Shown here: piece after piece, positions 1-14,500 of the stretch | Position numbering within the stretch: the first letter of the stretch is position 1 | Layout of the letters: every line of letters begins with the position of its first letter | Source: Sipunculus nudus | Lineage: Eukaryota > Annelida > Sipuncula > Golfingiida > Sipunculidae | NCBI GenBank assembly: GCA_026874595.1 | Contig: CM049306.1 | Location: forward strand, 27,641,519 to 27,705,518 | Length of the DNA stretch: 64,000 nt | Direction: 5' to 3' | Translations under genes and position numbers: made by a program | Notes under the pieces: generated by a model | Databases searched by the model: none | What the model was told of the DNA's origin: nothing | Seen by the model: the letters and a program-made list of their open reading frames with translations, nothing else

Positions 1-960
1 TTTATTTTGGGGTCATGAGGTCACAGGACACATCTTTAAAAAGATCAAGGTCACAGGACCAACATCTTCAACAAGATTGTGGATTGTTAGATGGAAGAAA
101 CAATAAATATGCCAAGTGTCAGTATATGCTGCTAAAAATGGGGGTCTGTTCTTAAAGGGGGGGGGGGGGCTACTATGTCTGGGGATACTCTGGCACCTGC
201 GGTGCCAAGAAATGTCTAGTTTCATTATTACTTATAAGTTATGAGTATATGAAAATAATGTTGATGCATCAGAAAGTTTCTCTAGATTATCATTTTTCCT
301 TTTTCATGCTGAAATATTTATAATATTTCCAAGAAGGCCTACAGGCCTAATGCAAACCTGTGCAGTGGTTTATACACCAGGTATAATGCTTAAATGCTGG
401 ACCATTACTTTCCAAGTAAATGTTTAACATGTATATGAATAATGCAAGTACTACACATTTTGTACAAGAAAATGTACAATTTCAGGCTGATATATGAAAC
501 CCCTCCTGAGAAAAAAGCAGGGACATAAACTGTGTAAAAATTATTGTAGTTGGTGCCATCAATCTGGTTGACAAAGCTATCCCATATGTACAAATCTGCA
601 CAATTTCAGTCCGATATATCTTAACCTTCCTGAAAAATAAGCAGGCATATTCACTAAGCAGAAGTCATCGTAGGTGGCGCCACCAGTTTTGTAAATGAGA
701 AAGATATCAAAGATGCATCAACAGGTCAAAATATCAGGCCAACGTTCAAAATTTCTCTTGAGTTGGGTGCACTGGGCTGACCAGGCAAATGTAAGGATGG
801 CAGTTGCCCTGAGTGAACTGGAACAAATTGCTCTCTGCAACTACTGCACAGAGTGAACTCTTGAACTGCACCTGGCTGCACTGAATGAACTCTTGTCCTG
901 TACCTGGCTGCACTGAATAAACTCTTGACCTGTTGCAGTCTGCCAAAGCTATAAATAAAT
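1..960. repeat. Pearl-like repeat remnants
   Basis: Positions 1-90 read, on the minus strand, as GTGACCTTGA-type units like those at 56770-57240. Positions 480-720 hold two degenerate pearl-like units, one with the perfect GGTGGCGCCACC at 673-684. Positions 850-930 repeat a ~42-bp CTGGCTGCACTGAAT unit two to three times. No gene is seen. Confidence 0.5.
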
Positions 961-1154
961 CCAGATTTTCCTTTGGCCTCTTGCCTAATCTGAAATAGTT
1001 TGCAATCTGCCAAGCTATTTATAGATACAGAAACAATTTTGGTCTGTTGGTAAATCTGTTTACATATACTGAAAGACTTTGGCTAAAATGCTTTTTTTTC
1101 AAGCTGACATATCCTTGGATTGTTTTATTTAAATGTTAAGAATAATAAATGATG

Positions 1155-2582
1155 TACCTTAAAAGTCATTGCAGAAGTAGCATCCTTAGTACAAGTTGCA
1201 CCCTGACTTTTATGATTCCTCTGAAGGAAAGCTGTTCAAGTTTTGTTTCAGGAAAAGTCCATAATATAGGTCGCACCCAGACTTCAGAGGCGTCCCAACC
1301 ATCTTATACTTCTTGATTTAAGTATCATTCCTTGTGGTTCAAGTTTACAACCAACGTCCCCGTAGTACAAATTTTGTTAATTAACTATTAAACCATTTAA
1401 ACATAAAATTGATTGGACAGCTTTAATACAATGCTTTTATTTAAGGAATAACAAGAGAATCACTAAATATAAAGTCGGAGACCGATTGTCAGGTAATATT
1501 TGAACAGTGCCAGAGTCAGCTGCATCAGATAAAATTTTGCGCTGTGAAACAATGTCAATTTTGCTGTTTCTTACTAGTAACATTAAAATTCAAATGTCAA
1601 GGTATGTATGTGGCAATTTCAGAAAAAAAAATATATACCTGTATGGTGTTTGTTATTTTATTATATTTATTAATGTGTCTTCATTAAAAAATCACGAATA
1701 TGTCAACGCACGATTGACCATAATGCATGCGTGCTGCTATATTGTTGAACAGGCATAATATCGTCATGAAAGAGACACGGGTAAAACACAAAGCAAATCA
1801 TATATTTGCAGCTCACGTGAAACATTATAACATTGTTATCCAATACGCTTGAAAACCACGAGATGGTAACAGTGACCTGATGGTTCTTAAAATGGGAGTT
1901 TATAACTGTGGATATCAGTCACAGAAGGCATAGTTGACCTGGGGATGTAAAGGTCATTGAACGGGTAGCCCGGGGCTTGAACTTCCGCTACACAGCTTCA
2001 AAGGTCAGCTGGTACCCAGCGATCAACCAGGCAGGCAATAGAATTCACATGTCTGTAGTGGATCAAGCTTGAATGTGACGCAACTTTAAATGTATAAACA
2101 GATATAGAACTGCGAGTTTTTCATAATGACACACATACCCATAAAGGTTAAACGGAAAGAAAATGTACATCAAAGAGCGGCAGACTGGCATATGCGTCAA
2201 ATTGACTCATGATATAACAGTAATGCAGATTAGGAAGTGTCACTTGAATTGTGACTTTTCAGAACGGGTAGGCCTTAAACTAGGCAAATTTCTTGTTAAT
2301 AAAATTAAACTTCTGTCAGTTCACAAAATACAAGGCAGGTTAAAAAAATTTCCATTAGAGATGGTTAAAGGTGTAAATTATTGGGGAGAGACGTGTCACA
2401 GAGCACTGGTTAAAGGTATCGCATATTATCGCTCAACTGACGTCGTTCCATATACCAGGAAAGCTGACTGAGATGGGATAAGTACATATTATAAGTCGCA
2501 CCCCGACTTTGCTAGAAAATTCTTGTTTTTAGAATTTGATTTCCTAGTACAAGTCGTGACTTCTGCAATGACTTTTACGGTA
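1155..2582. mobile_element. TIR-bounded element, ~1.4 kb, unclassified
   Basis: TACCTTAAAAGTCATTGCAG at 1155 is matched inverted by CTGCAATGACTTTTACGGTA ending at 2582, and the next ~35 bp inward on each side are also related (AAGT-GCACC-GACTTT). The interior is AT-rich, with a 102-codon frame (2163-2471) that I do not recognise. No clear target duplication. Confidence 0.4.
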
Positions 2583-2689
2583 GTTAAAGGTAAAATAATT
2601 CTGCCAACATCATTAAAGTAAACTTGAACAAAGGCCTCCTTAGATTCATTTTTGTGCAATGTTACAGAAACAAAGTTTTGCAGAAAATC

Positions 2690-2880
2690 TGAGTAAATGC
2701 AGATAGCAAAAAATAAACAAAATCAGATAGAGTTTTTGGGATGACTAATTTTTTACATAAAATTTGATGATGATAGCTCCTGCCAATTTTGATGTAGTAT
2801 GGGTTAACATATAGATGACAGACAACAGACGACAGATGATGCCAAATTATCGCATAAGCTCACATGTTTGCTAAACATGT
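2690..2880 (-). repeat. Family D repeat copy
   Basis: Read on the minus strand, this segment (GTGAGCTTATGCGAT, then a TGTTAACCCATACT stretch and AAAAATTAGTCATC) matches the start of the plus-strand array at 61750-61930 over roughly 190 bp. Confidence 0.55.
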
Positions 2881-3038
2881 GCATATCCTTGAAAACCTCC
2901 CATATACTTCTTTAGGATACTATTTATCCTTTTCTCAGAGCAATATTTCACTTAAGATTTATCACTTAGGTTTATAGCAATTTTTTATATTTGTTTTACT
3001 TCTGAAAGTTAAGGCTGTGATCAAAGGTTACATCTAAC

Positions 3039-3191
3039 CTTATTTCCACAGTGACATTTTCCAGCTGGCCCAGCTTGTCTTTGACAGTTTCTGAGAATAT
3101 GGTGGGGGTCATATGATTGGCAGGTGTCTCCATTAACCATCGCGAAAAGTTCTGCCCTTCAGCCAGGATTTTGCCCCTCTTCCAGGCCTCG
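3039..3191 (-). CDS. LAP3: LAP3 exon 6 (last exon in window)
   Basis: 153 nt encoding EAWKRGKILAEGQNFSRWLM, then ETPANHMTPTIFSETVKDKL and GQLENVTVEI. The GQN-R-LMETPAN-MTPT block is the signature that opens the M17 catalytic domain. The acceptor is ATTGACAG and the donor is AG|GTTAGA, phase 2. The catalytic exons must lie to the left of the window. Confidence 0.93.
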
Positions 3192-6100
3192 CTGTCAATC
3201 ATTAAAAAAGAACAATTTTTACATAAAAATTTTTAATGGAAACAAACAGCTGGCACATCACACCTACCAAATACACAATGCAGAAAACAACCAATATGAG
3301 CTTGGCTTGTTTTACATATGTTTTTAATAATATAATTGTAGAACATAAAACAGTTGATTAAGTGTATGTTGTATTACATGCTTATTGAATATTTAAAACC
3401 AAATCTATTGTGAGTGAAAGTCAATGCAAAGAGATTTGGTCAGTATCACTGTCATCATATTTAAAGCTCTAAAAGTCTTCAATACGTCTTGAATAGACTA
3501 TCTACCCACCCATTTTAAGAAATAAGTAGTTACCAGTCTCATACCCAAGGTGAAAAGAGAGTTGTACATGTTATCCTATATACACTGACCAGTCTATAAG
3601 GTTCCGGCTGACTAGAGAGATATATGTTATCCTGTATACACTGACCAGTCTGAGGCCCCAGCTGAGTAGAGACTCATATTAACAGGCGTCTGTTTGTCCT
3701 TGCTCTTCATGTCATCATAGCTGTAGTGACAGAGGAAGGCCCCCTCAGCTGCCGCTGTAGACACACATTATGTAGACACAATATTAATGTATGAGCTACA
3801 TGACATTTTCAATATTTTATTACAATCCATTTTATGGCATACACTCTATCAACAATTAGGTTTTACTGGCCAAATTTAGCTCATATGAGGTTATATTACA
3901 AATGATTTCTCATCCAAACAATAACATGAAAATAATCACATCCAAACATACTATGGACAAATATACATAATGCATACATTATACTTTGATGTATTAGTAA
4001 CATAAAGCTAACTTCAGAATATTAGCAAAATACACCAGCATTTGTGTTGAGCTTTTCATCGTAACCTTTGGCTTTATAATACATATGTAATTGTAGGCTC
4101 GAAAGCAAATAAAACACAACTTTGATAGAAATGTTCACGTAATAAATGACAGTAATTTCCCACTGGGGAGATAGAGCATAATATGGGAGTACAATTATGG
4201 AGGCAATATTAGATATATGTCTATACATGACCCAGTGGACCAATTCTGCAAAATTATTTCAGTACACACGAAAAAGCCATTAATATTTGTTTCCTGACAA
4301 ACAGTGAAAGAAGCCATATGTCTTAGGCCAAACAAATCAAAAGGTATGGTTCTCAGGCACTTTTTTTCAGAAATCAGTGCAGGCAGGTAAATTTTTTCTT
4401 ACTTTTTTTTCTGTATGTTTTGATAAAAATGTCATATGATCGGGGAAAAACATGATAACAACAGAATGTTTTTGCTAAATAGGTAAAAGCAGTACAAAAA
4501 AAAGGAAATCTTATCAAAACTGTATTATTCTATCTCCTTGAAAGATGAAAATCAAAATATAAGTTTTGGATGAGGGGGGTTAAAATTGATGCAGGCAGTG
4601 CCTGAGAACCATACCTTTTTTTGGCCTTAAACAAGCATTTTGCTTATTGATAAAACATTCATATGAATCATGGGAAATCACAATGTCCACATACACAATA
4701 GCATGTTCATGTAACCATCCACATACAATCACTCAGGGCCAGCCAATTTGTGAACATATTAATCAGTCAGATGAAAGAATACTGTGTCTTAAATTCACAA
4801 CAAATTCAGTTGAACCCAGCATAAAACTATAATGAAAGTTAAATATCAGAATAAAAAATAAAAAAAAATTGCCAAATCTGAAACAGGCCGGATATGATAA
4901 ATTATAAATATACCAAAATAAACAAAAAGAAATATTGTGTATATACCCACATACATGAAACATTGGGAGTAGTATATATATATATCTCAAAAGAAAGAAA
5001 TATCTTACCCTCAGGATCTCCAAGGGAGTCAAACTGTACATCAGTGAATCCTTGTTCTCTCAGCTGTCTCAACCCAACTGCAAATCAAACCCAGACACGT
5101 CATTTAGTAGGTTTACAGTATTTGATTTTTTTTCAAGTGTGCAACCATTTGCATTTCACAGAAAAATGTAAATTCATCTATCCAGGTGGTGATACACCTT
5201 TTTGAGACAAAAAGACAAGTGAACAAATGTATGAATTGTGCAACTTTTCCTGTTAAATCTTGGTCATTAATATTTAGCTTTGTTAGTTCAGCCTGTCTTA
5301 TTTAAGCTATATATACATTAGGCTCATTCTTTGTATAATTATGTTGTCTTAGAAATGTTACAGGTGTCTTATTTTGCCTTTCAATATAGTATTAAATTTT
5401 TAAAAAATTCAAATGCCCTGGAAGGGGGTATCTAACACACCTATCAATATGTGAATATTCCAATTTTGGTCCACAACCCCGATTTCATATAGAATTTTGC
5501 TAAAACAATACCAATCACAGACTAAGTCATCCACAACTGTTTTTTAATTTTTCAAAACTTTAGGTAATTTGTGACTCAGCACTACATAGGTAACCGAAGA
5601 AAACCTGCCCAGGGCCTTTTTATTTTCAAACATTTTGTTATTTAATAAAGCCTACACAAACGTATATTCTGTTCTTTTATGTTCTAAAAACCAGACATTA
5701 ATTTCTGTTGTAAAGATTTAAGAGAAAAGATCAACGTGACACTGAGACGCAAATAACTGACTTCAGCAGTTTCATGAGAAAAGGCTCAGCTATTTAAATG
5801 GTTAAATTTATGGTCTACACACATGTTGCATAATGACTTTAAAAGGCCTCACACCTGTTCAAATACAAAATAAACTGTTCATAACTGTTAACAATCATAT
5901 TGTGAATGAATACACATCAAATCATGAGGTCATACAAAACTGCTGATGTCAAATCCCAGCAGGAGAGAAGCCAACACGAGAAAACCCTGAATAACCACTT
6001 ATTGCTTTGATGACTATAAAAAAGGGCAAGTGAAATGCTATTAAACCAATCAATTCAAAGACATGTACCTCCTGGATCTCTAGAATAAATATTGATTAAA

Positions 6101-8541
6101 ACCTAGAAGTACTGATAATATTGATATACACTGATATATGAGCCCTTCATGGTCCTAAATACACAAAGACATTGCATGGTGAGTCAAATAGCTGTCCCGT
6201 ATTATGCCAACCAATCTAATCTTCAGTACATGCATTACAAAAGATATGCCAATCTTTTTTCATCTATATGAAACACCACACAAATATGTTTTTAGATACA
6301 AATGCTGACACTAGTGACAGAAATAAGGAGATCTTTGTGCTCTGTTAAATGTAATGTACACAGCAACAAGTGTTTACTTCCCTAGTATGATTACTTGCTG
6401 GTTTTTCCAAGGGAAGAAAGCAGCGGAAAGCACCTCATTAAATAAAAGAATATGCAAGGTAAATAAATTTTAGAGAAATATTCATTAAACACTGCACAGG
6501 GCAGACCAACTGAATATTATTTTTTTGTGTTAGGTAAATGGAACAGAGTAACATTTCATGACTATTTCATAGGGACTGTGTATATGCAAACAGACATAAA
6601 TGTCCTTGATAAAAGCAATCAGCTCTTTCATATTGTATATTATTTTAAACAAGTTCCTTGGAGGTCATTAACATCTGTATGATAAGTTTACATTTCTAAA
6701 ATGTCTGATTATATCAATATGAAGAGCTTTAAACATGATCTTGGTTTAATCATCTAATGATTTTTTATACCTTGTCCTAATGTCTACATATTTATTTAAT
6801 ACTGATCTTTATATGGGGTTACAACCTCAGACAAAAGTCCAATGTTCAAGTGTGATGGTTCAGATCAATGGCTCACCTGTCTCAAGTACACCAAGTGATC
6901 TACTGTGCAAAAGGCTCGCCAAGAGAAACTATGTGGTTGGGTCTGCACCTTTATTTAGATCTGTACACTAGCCTTTGTTTTACACCTCCACACATTTTGT
7001 GGAAACAAATAAAAGTGAATTATAAGTAAAGATGGCATTCCATAAATGCACAGGTAGTACACAAACCAAAAGTAAACCAAACTTTCACATATTCCTTCAA
7101 ATTTAATATAAATATACTGGTATGGTGCTTGAGGGCAAGTAAATTAAATTATTTATTTAGAGAAGGACAACCAACTAAAGCATATACAGGTTCATTGTGT
7201 TTTTTTTACCATTCATGATTACTTATTACTCCATTACAAGTGTCCATTTAAAAAAATTTTTTAGTTTTGCACCATTATTTAGCAAATCTACTTTTACCAA
7301 ATCTTGATATATCCTGTGATGTTCAGCATTACACTACAGTGATACCTGTGATTTTAGGTTGTTTTTTTCTGCACCTGCTTGTTGTAATCATGCAATAGCA
7401 ACTGCAGTCCATTGTGATGGAATAACGGTACAGCAGAATATTAACTGTCTATAAACAGTAACTGAATCAATACATCGTTGTAGCCTGGCTCTTAGAGCAA
7501 GTAGGCTTAATTATGATTTGTCAGTGCCATGGCATTTAATATCCAGGGATGTTCAAGTGAAAATGCTAATTCACAAATGTTTGTGTGGCATCTGCATGCA
7601 CTCTGTTAATTTGTTAATGTAAGGCACTACATGAGATAATGGATCTCAAATTTAAGGTCAATGCCAGGGCCTTTAAATAATTCATCTACACATGGCACAC
7701 TGACATAAAGTTACAGACGCTGTCATACACTCAGGATCAGTTATCAGACAACACAGGAATCAGGCATTGATCAATCAGCTAGAGCTCTACATGTCAATTA
7801 GATTAGCTCAGGACTGCCATAACACAAAGAGCTTATATTATAACCCCATTTACAAGCTCATAGCAAAAAACGTTTATTAATCTACCATCTCACTTGCTCT
7901 CTTGTATCAAGTGCTTACTTTTTGTATGAGACTTTTTCTACTTAAGTCATAGCTGTTACATCTGGTAAATGTATTTGCTTTGCTGTGTACTAATCTAAAA
8001 TGAGAAATAAAGAAATATATAGTACTAAGCTTAGGTCAATGGCCTCCACGGGTACTGTTTACAGAATAAAGTCAGAAAAATAATCATACAATAATAAGAC
8101 TGATATGTAAGATTGGAATTTAAGGTTTCATATCTTTAACAGTTCACAAAACAGAATTCCATATTCTGATCAATGGCACTTATGTAGTTTACACCTGAGA
8201 CCTTCAGCTTCAACCACTAACATCTTAACCTCTGTGCTACAACATACGAAGAAATCTGTTTATAATAAATGATGAGATTTATTTTACTGTACATGCTTTA
8301 TTGTGGTAGACAAAATGAATTATCTCACATATATATGAATTACCTTACTTAAACGGACACAGTTCAGTCCAAAATAAAGAGGTTTCCCCACTGATGTGAG
8401 CTTTAAATGCAAGTTTTTATGGTCTATAAGAAACAATAGCTGACCTGAAGATGTAAGGTAGATTATAAGATTATGCAATTAATCAATAATTAAAAAAAGG
8501 AGGAATAGGCATATACATATACATACATTCATATACATATT

Positions 8542-8582
<41 letters not shown>

Positions 8583-11500
8583 GAGAGAGAGATAGAGCAA
8601 GAGAGATAGACAAGAAAGGCCTCCCTGGTTTACTTCAGGAGGGAACTGATTTTCAAGATAATACTATGACATGTGACACATGGTTAAATAGTGTGGCTAT
8701 ATTTTTCACAGACCTGCCTAACAATGTGACAACCTTCATCATGTGACTTGATCCATTTGATAACTTTATAGCTTATACGCAGTAATTTCATTTACATACA
8801 ATCCAGTGGTTTAGTTATTAACCACAAGAGTGTGATGTCTCATATAGTCCAGAAAATGCAAATTTGCCAGATACCATATATATTCTGAATAATAAACCCT
8901 CCATTTTTTCAACCAGCAAAAATTATCATGAATATTAATTTCTAGATTTCCTCTCATTTTTCGTCTGTGGGAAAAGCAAATGTGCACCTGAATATTCAGG
9001 CTTAACATATTTTAAAATGTTTACATGGCGGAATACCTTTTTTTCATCATTCTTGATCTTGTAATTGTTTAGACTTCAACATTAGTCACCAACTGAGTAT
9101 GAGGATAAATAAAAATTTAGAGAATTCAACACACTGGCAAAACGTATGCAGTTAGCAGCACAAGGGTTAAGGTACATGTTTAATGATTGGGGTTACAGAG
9201 TGGTAAAATATTAAAATTGTATAAAAAATGGTACGATTTCCCATGATTACTGCCACAACATGTGATTTGCTTCAAAGATACAGCAAAGCAAAGGTAAAGT
9301 AATTACTCAGGAATCAAGAAGAAGAAGATCACAGCTACAGATGGTGTGAAGACAATTAATACACAACAAAAGTTTCACACAACTTTAAAGAGCATATTAA
9401 TAATGAATTACTGCAAAGGGTTACAATTACATTTTCTTATATACATTTCTAATCAGAAAACTAGATTACCACAGACCTATGTGAATATACTGATGAATCT
9501 GTGCACTAAATATTACCTGGTAAGAAGTGAACATGTGATAAAACTGTTCATTTAATATTACCTGACAAGAAGTGAACATCTGATAAAACTGGTTTTGCTA
9601 AACTGGCAAGAAACTGGGGGAAATGATTTTCAGTAAACTGGGACAGAACTGTTTAACAAAAATTACAAAAAAATTTATAGATATCATTAAATATTAGTAA
9701 GTTAATTCCACAGATGGAATCAGTACATAAGAGGAATGAAAACAAGGTATATGGTAACCACGAGTGACTTACGAGCTGCAGCATTACGGACATTCTCTTT
9801 GCCTTCATGGAGTTCCTCCTTCTCATCATAACCAGCACCCTCCTTGCCAAGTTTCACCAGGGCAACACCTGAGAACTCGCTGTCCAGACCGTAAAATACT
9901 CGACTTTTGCTCTTCTTGTCAGCAAAACCAGACCTGCATGTGAAAATGACAAATTCATAATCTTAGCCAATTTTTTTTAGCTTCAATAATGCTCTCAGGA
10001 AAGTTTTAATAGTGGAACGCCTACACCTAACACCAAATCCTGGGGGAAGACTGGGGTCTAGTGGTTCAGAGAATTAGGGTTTGAACTTGTGAGATGGGGT
10101 GAATTGGTGAAAAATTGTTAAAATTGGAGAAAACAGGTCATACACATGTCCTCTAAAACCCCAATATTCTGAAATACACACAAATTCTTCAAATACATTT
10201 ATATTCATATTTGTTGGGTGGATATCAGTGTTGACACTACATAAGTGTTTACCTTGATAACAAGATACATGAAGCGCCCCATAGTCATAAATTTCAGAAT
10301 ATCATATCAACATGTCATACTGCAATATTAATTTATAAGAACTATAGACCTGGATGGTGAAGTGAGCACAGAAGCTGTAAAAGGAGATACAAATTAATGA
10401 TGCTCAAAGTCTCGTGTGACTTAACCTTGAGAGCATAAGTCTAGGTCAGGAGCAAAATAGGTACTTTTACACAAACTGATGAATAATGCTTGGTTTGGTC
10501 AAATTGTGATGAATAATGGAGGAGCCAATAGCATTGAAAAAGGTATCCTGCCTGGCCAGGTTTTATGGCTAAATTAGGTAGAAAACTATGTGAAATCAGA
10601 ATGAAGCAATACTGATACACAAAAATATTTGACAATTTGCCTAAGACACACCTAAAGCCAATTTTCTATGATATTGAGTCATTGTTGGAAATGCAAACGT
10701 GCTAATAAATTGAACAAATATAGGTCAAGGTCAACCACAAGTTAATTGGTCTTAGATAGTCATTAGTCAATGCCTTCCACTGAATTAGAAAAAAATTCAA
10801 ACAATACCCCTGATGCTATCACCCTCCAAAACAAATGATGTCCAAAGTCTACTGTGACTTGACCTTGAGAACATGTGTCAAGGTCATGAGCAAAATGGGC
10901 ACCATTACATGAACTAATGAATAATGCATGGTTTGGTCCAAATCTTATAAATAATGGAGGAGCCAATAGCATTTATATAAGCACGCTGTCCTACCTAGTT
11001 TTATAGCTAAATTACGTCAGAGTGACCGTATTTCAGAAAACTATGTGGAATTAGTATGATGCAATAATGATGTACAAGAATATTTGACAGTATGTCTGAG
11101 ATACACCTAAAACCATTTGTTCATGATATTTAGTTATTGGTGAAAATCCGAAGTGTAAATAAAATGCGCAAATATGGGTCAAGGTCAACCACAAGTTAAT
11201 CAGTTCGAGAGAGTCATTAGTCGATGCCTTCCACTAAATAAGAACAAAATCCAATCAAAATGCTTGGTGCTATCGCGCTAACAAACAAACAATGCCCAAA
11301 GTAAACTGTGACTTGACCTTGAGAGAACAAGTCAAGGTCACAGCACCAGGAAAACTTGTTTGCCTCAATGATACAGAATTATGATATAATAATGATAGAT
11401 GCCAGCATGTAGGAGATATAAGCATTTTAAAAGTGCGGACATGGCCACGGACCCCCACCTGGTAAAAGAAAAAGCTCCCCTATTGGGGGCTTAATTAAAC

Positions 11501-14500
11501 ATGTTGGTAAGATATTTGACTGAAACTGACTCACAGTACTTCAACACATGATTAATACAAAGAACCTGAAAAAAATAATTGGGCTCATGAATCATGGTTA
11601 ACCCTTGTGTCTATATAAATCACCGAACTGCTACACAATGTGACCATATACATCATGTGACATCATGTGACTGATAACATCATAAGGTATCTCATGTCAG
11701 TTTCACATATCTTCAAATAAAATGCATCCAAGTGGTTCAGATACTGGACTCCAGAGCCCAAATAAAAGCACCATTTTAGTCTAGTAAATATATTCACCCT
11801 TTTTCCACACTTTTTGTCACTGAATATATACACATCTTTTGGCTGGATACTACTTTTGACACAACCAATGCAAGTCATCTCTGTTAAGGTCAACAAAATA
11901 TTGCACAGCGTTTTACACATAATTACAACAACAACAACAACAAAAACAGAAAATTAATCTGACATCTTTATGAGTTTATAAAATGTGTTCTTTATTATTT
12001 AAACTTATTTGTAATATTTGTTAACAAGTGAACCATGGGTCGTGACGCTCAACTGACTAAGAAGATATTCACAAAAGGAATTTTATCATCTGAATGCCAA
12101 ATTCTGCAGGTGGTATCCCCATTCAACTGAAGCTTAGCTTGGGGGATATGGGTTACAGAGACCTAATTTATGGTTTCTTAGGAAATTTTTCATGGACCTC
12201 CCTGGATGTCAAGCTAGAAGATTCCAGTTGCAAGGGTTACAATCTGTGACCTGTTAACAAACAACCACCTCTTTGAAGGTCTCAAAAATAGAGAAAAAAT
12301 GTGTAAAATTTGAAAAAAAAAATCCAGGTGGCACCACCAGTCTGCTGGAAATGATGAAACACCCCATGATCAATATGCATGCAAAGAATCATGAATTGAT
12401 GATCAATGCATCAGTTGTTCAGATACTGGAGCTTTTGTAACAAATTTTAGATTATTCTGGGGGTTCATCTGAGCCCCATAGCTTGGAGGATATGGGTAAC
12501 AGAGACCTTATTTCAAGATTCCAAGGAGATTTTTCAAGGACCTCCATGGATGTCAAGATAGAAGATTCTAGGTCCAATAGTTACCATTTGTGCCCTGTTA
12601 CCAGACAACCACATCTTTGAAGGTATAAAAAAATTGAGAAAAAAATGCAGGTGGGCCACCATTCTGCAGAAACTGATAAAACATTCCAGGACCAATATCT
12701 ATGCAAAGAATCATGGTGATCAAATGCATTAGTTGAGCTGGAGCTTTTGAATTTTTAAATATTCTGGGGGTACTTCAGGGCCCTATTGCTCCGAGGATAT
12801 GGGAAACAGAGACCTAACTTCAGGTTTCCACAGGGATTTTTTTAGGACCTCCCAGGATGTAAATTAGAAGATTCCAGGTCTAATGGTCACAATCTGTGCC
12901 CTGTTAACAGAGGAACACATCTTTAAAGGTTTCAAAAACAGAGAAAAATCGGTAAAAAATAAAAAAATACAGGTGGTGCCACCCGTCTGCAGAAACTGAT
13001 GGAACACTCCATGAGCAATATCTATGCAAAGAATCATGAGGATCAATGCATAAGTTGTTTAGATACTTGAGCTTTTGTATCAAATGATCCATTATTCTGG
13101 GGGGTACTTTGACGCCCCATAGCTCAGAGGTTTTGAGTAACAATGACCTAATTTTACGTATCCACAAAGGCATTTCATGAGCCTCCCTCCCTGCATGCTA
13201 AGAAAGAAGATTCTAGGTCCAGTCATTACCAGTTGGGCTCTGTTACCAAAGGACCACATTTTTTAAGATCTCAAAAATTGAGAAAATAAATCGTAAAAAA
13301 TTGAAAAAATGCAGGTGGGGCCACCAGTCTGCAGGAACTGATAAAAGACTCCATGATCAATATCCATGAAAAGAATCATGAGGATCAATGCATCAGTTGT
13401 TCAGATACTTGAGCTTTTGTGTCAAATTTTCAATTATTCTGGGGGAGTACTTTTGAGCCTGATAGCTCAGAGGTTATGGGTAACAGGGACCTAATTTCAG
13501 GTTTCTAAAGGGACTTTTCATGGACCTCCCTGCAGGTCAAGAGAGAAGATTCTAGGTCCAGTTGTTAAGATTTGTGCCCTGTTAATACATGACTGCATCT
13601 TAAGAGGTCTCAAAAATAAAGAAAAAAAATTGTAACAATCGAAAAAATACAGGTGGCGCCACAAGACTGCAGAAACTGATGAAACATTCCAGAATCAATA
13701 TCCATGCAAAGGATCATGAGGATAAATGCATTAGTTGTTCAGATACTTGAGCTTTTGTATCAAATTTCCATTATTCTTGGGGGTACTTCAATGCCTCATA
13801 GCTCAAAGAATATGGGTAATAGAAACCTAATTTCAGGTTTCCAAGGAGGTCCAGTGGTTACTATTTGTGCCTGGTTAACGAACAGACAGACAGCTAGACA
13901 GACAGATGGACAACAGACAAAGAGTGATCGCTATAGCTCAGATGTCTTTCAGTCAGCTGAGCTAAAAATGTTAATACTTACAACTTGATAAGCTCATTAA
14001 GCTGGGCTGCCTTCTTTACATAATCCTTGGATGAGGCACTCAAAGTCACCTCTCCTTCAGAGTTACCTTCATACGCTCCCAGCACCAACCCCTTCCTCTG
14101 AAAAAAATGGAAGAAGAACTGAATTAGAACAAATAAAATCATATCTCCATCGAGTTCTGCTGCTAAACCTTTTTCTCAATATTACATTGTAACATTGCTT
14201 CATCAGTCCTGGTCAAGCTATGCATGATGCCAATGACTATGTTCTGCAAGTTCTCTTTACTCTTTGAATTCCGACATAGGCTTCTTCAATGGCTACATTT
14301 TTACACATTTTTTAGGTACCTGCCTCCTTTTCTTAATGCCAATTTATTCTATCCTATTGTTTACTTGTGATTTATGTGGGCTGTCCTGTTAGGACTTCAT
14401 TGATCCATACCAGGTTATACCAAGTACCAAACTGAGCCATCTAGTAGTGGTAAAAAAACATTGAAAGTCTTCAGTTCAAGGGGTGGATCCAGCATTATGG

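Larger units (their letters stand above)
5078..9772 (-). other. LAP3 intron 3
   Basis: 4.7 kb of AT-rich non-coding DNA. It contains a SINE remnant (8186-8242), a TA microsatellite (8549-8577) and a short ~55-bp direct repeat at 9510-9600 (ACCTG-AAGAAGTGAACAT). No exon-like frame seen. Confidence 0.6.
9934..13981 (-). other. LAP3 intron 2
   Basis: About 4 kb, filled mainly by the ~430-bp tandem array (10390-11340) and the F1 Helitron-like element (12025-13968). The remaining stretch, 11341-12024, is AT-rich with nothing recognisable. Confidence 0.6.

Noticed and set aside
2163-2471. 102-codon ORF as a gene
   Set aside because: Isolated frame in AT-rich DNA within a TIR element; no recognisable motif.
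8186-8242. Functional tRNA gene
   Set aside because: The B box is decayed and no acceptor stem or anticodon arm can be formed.
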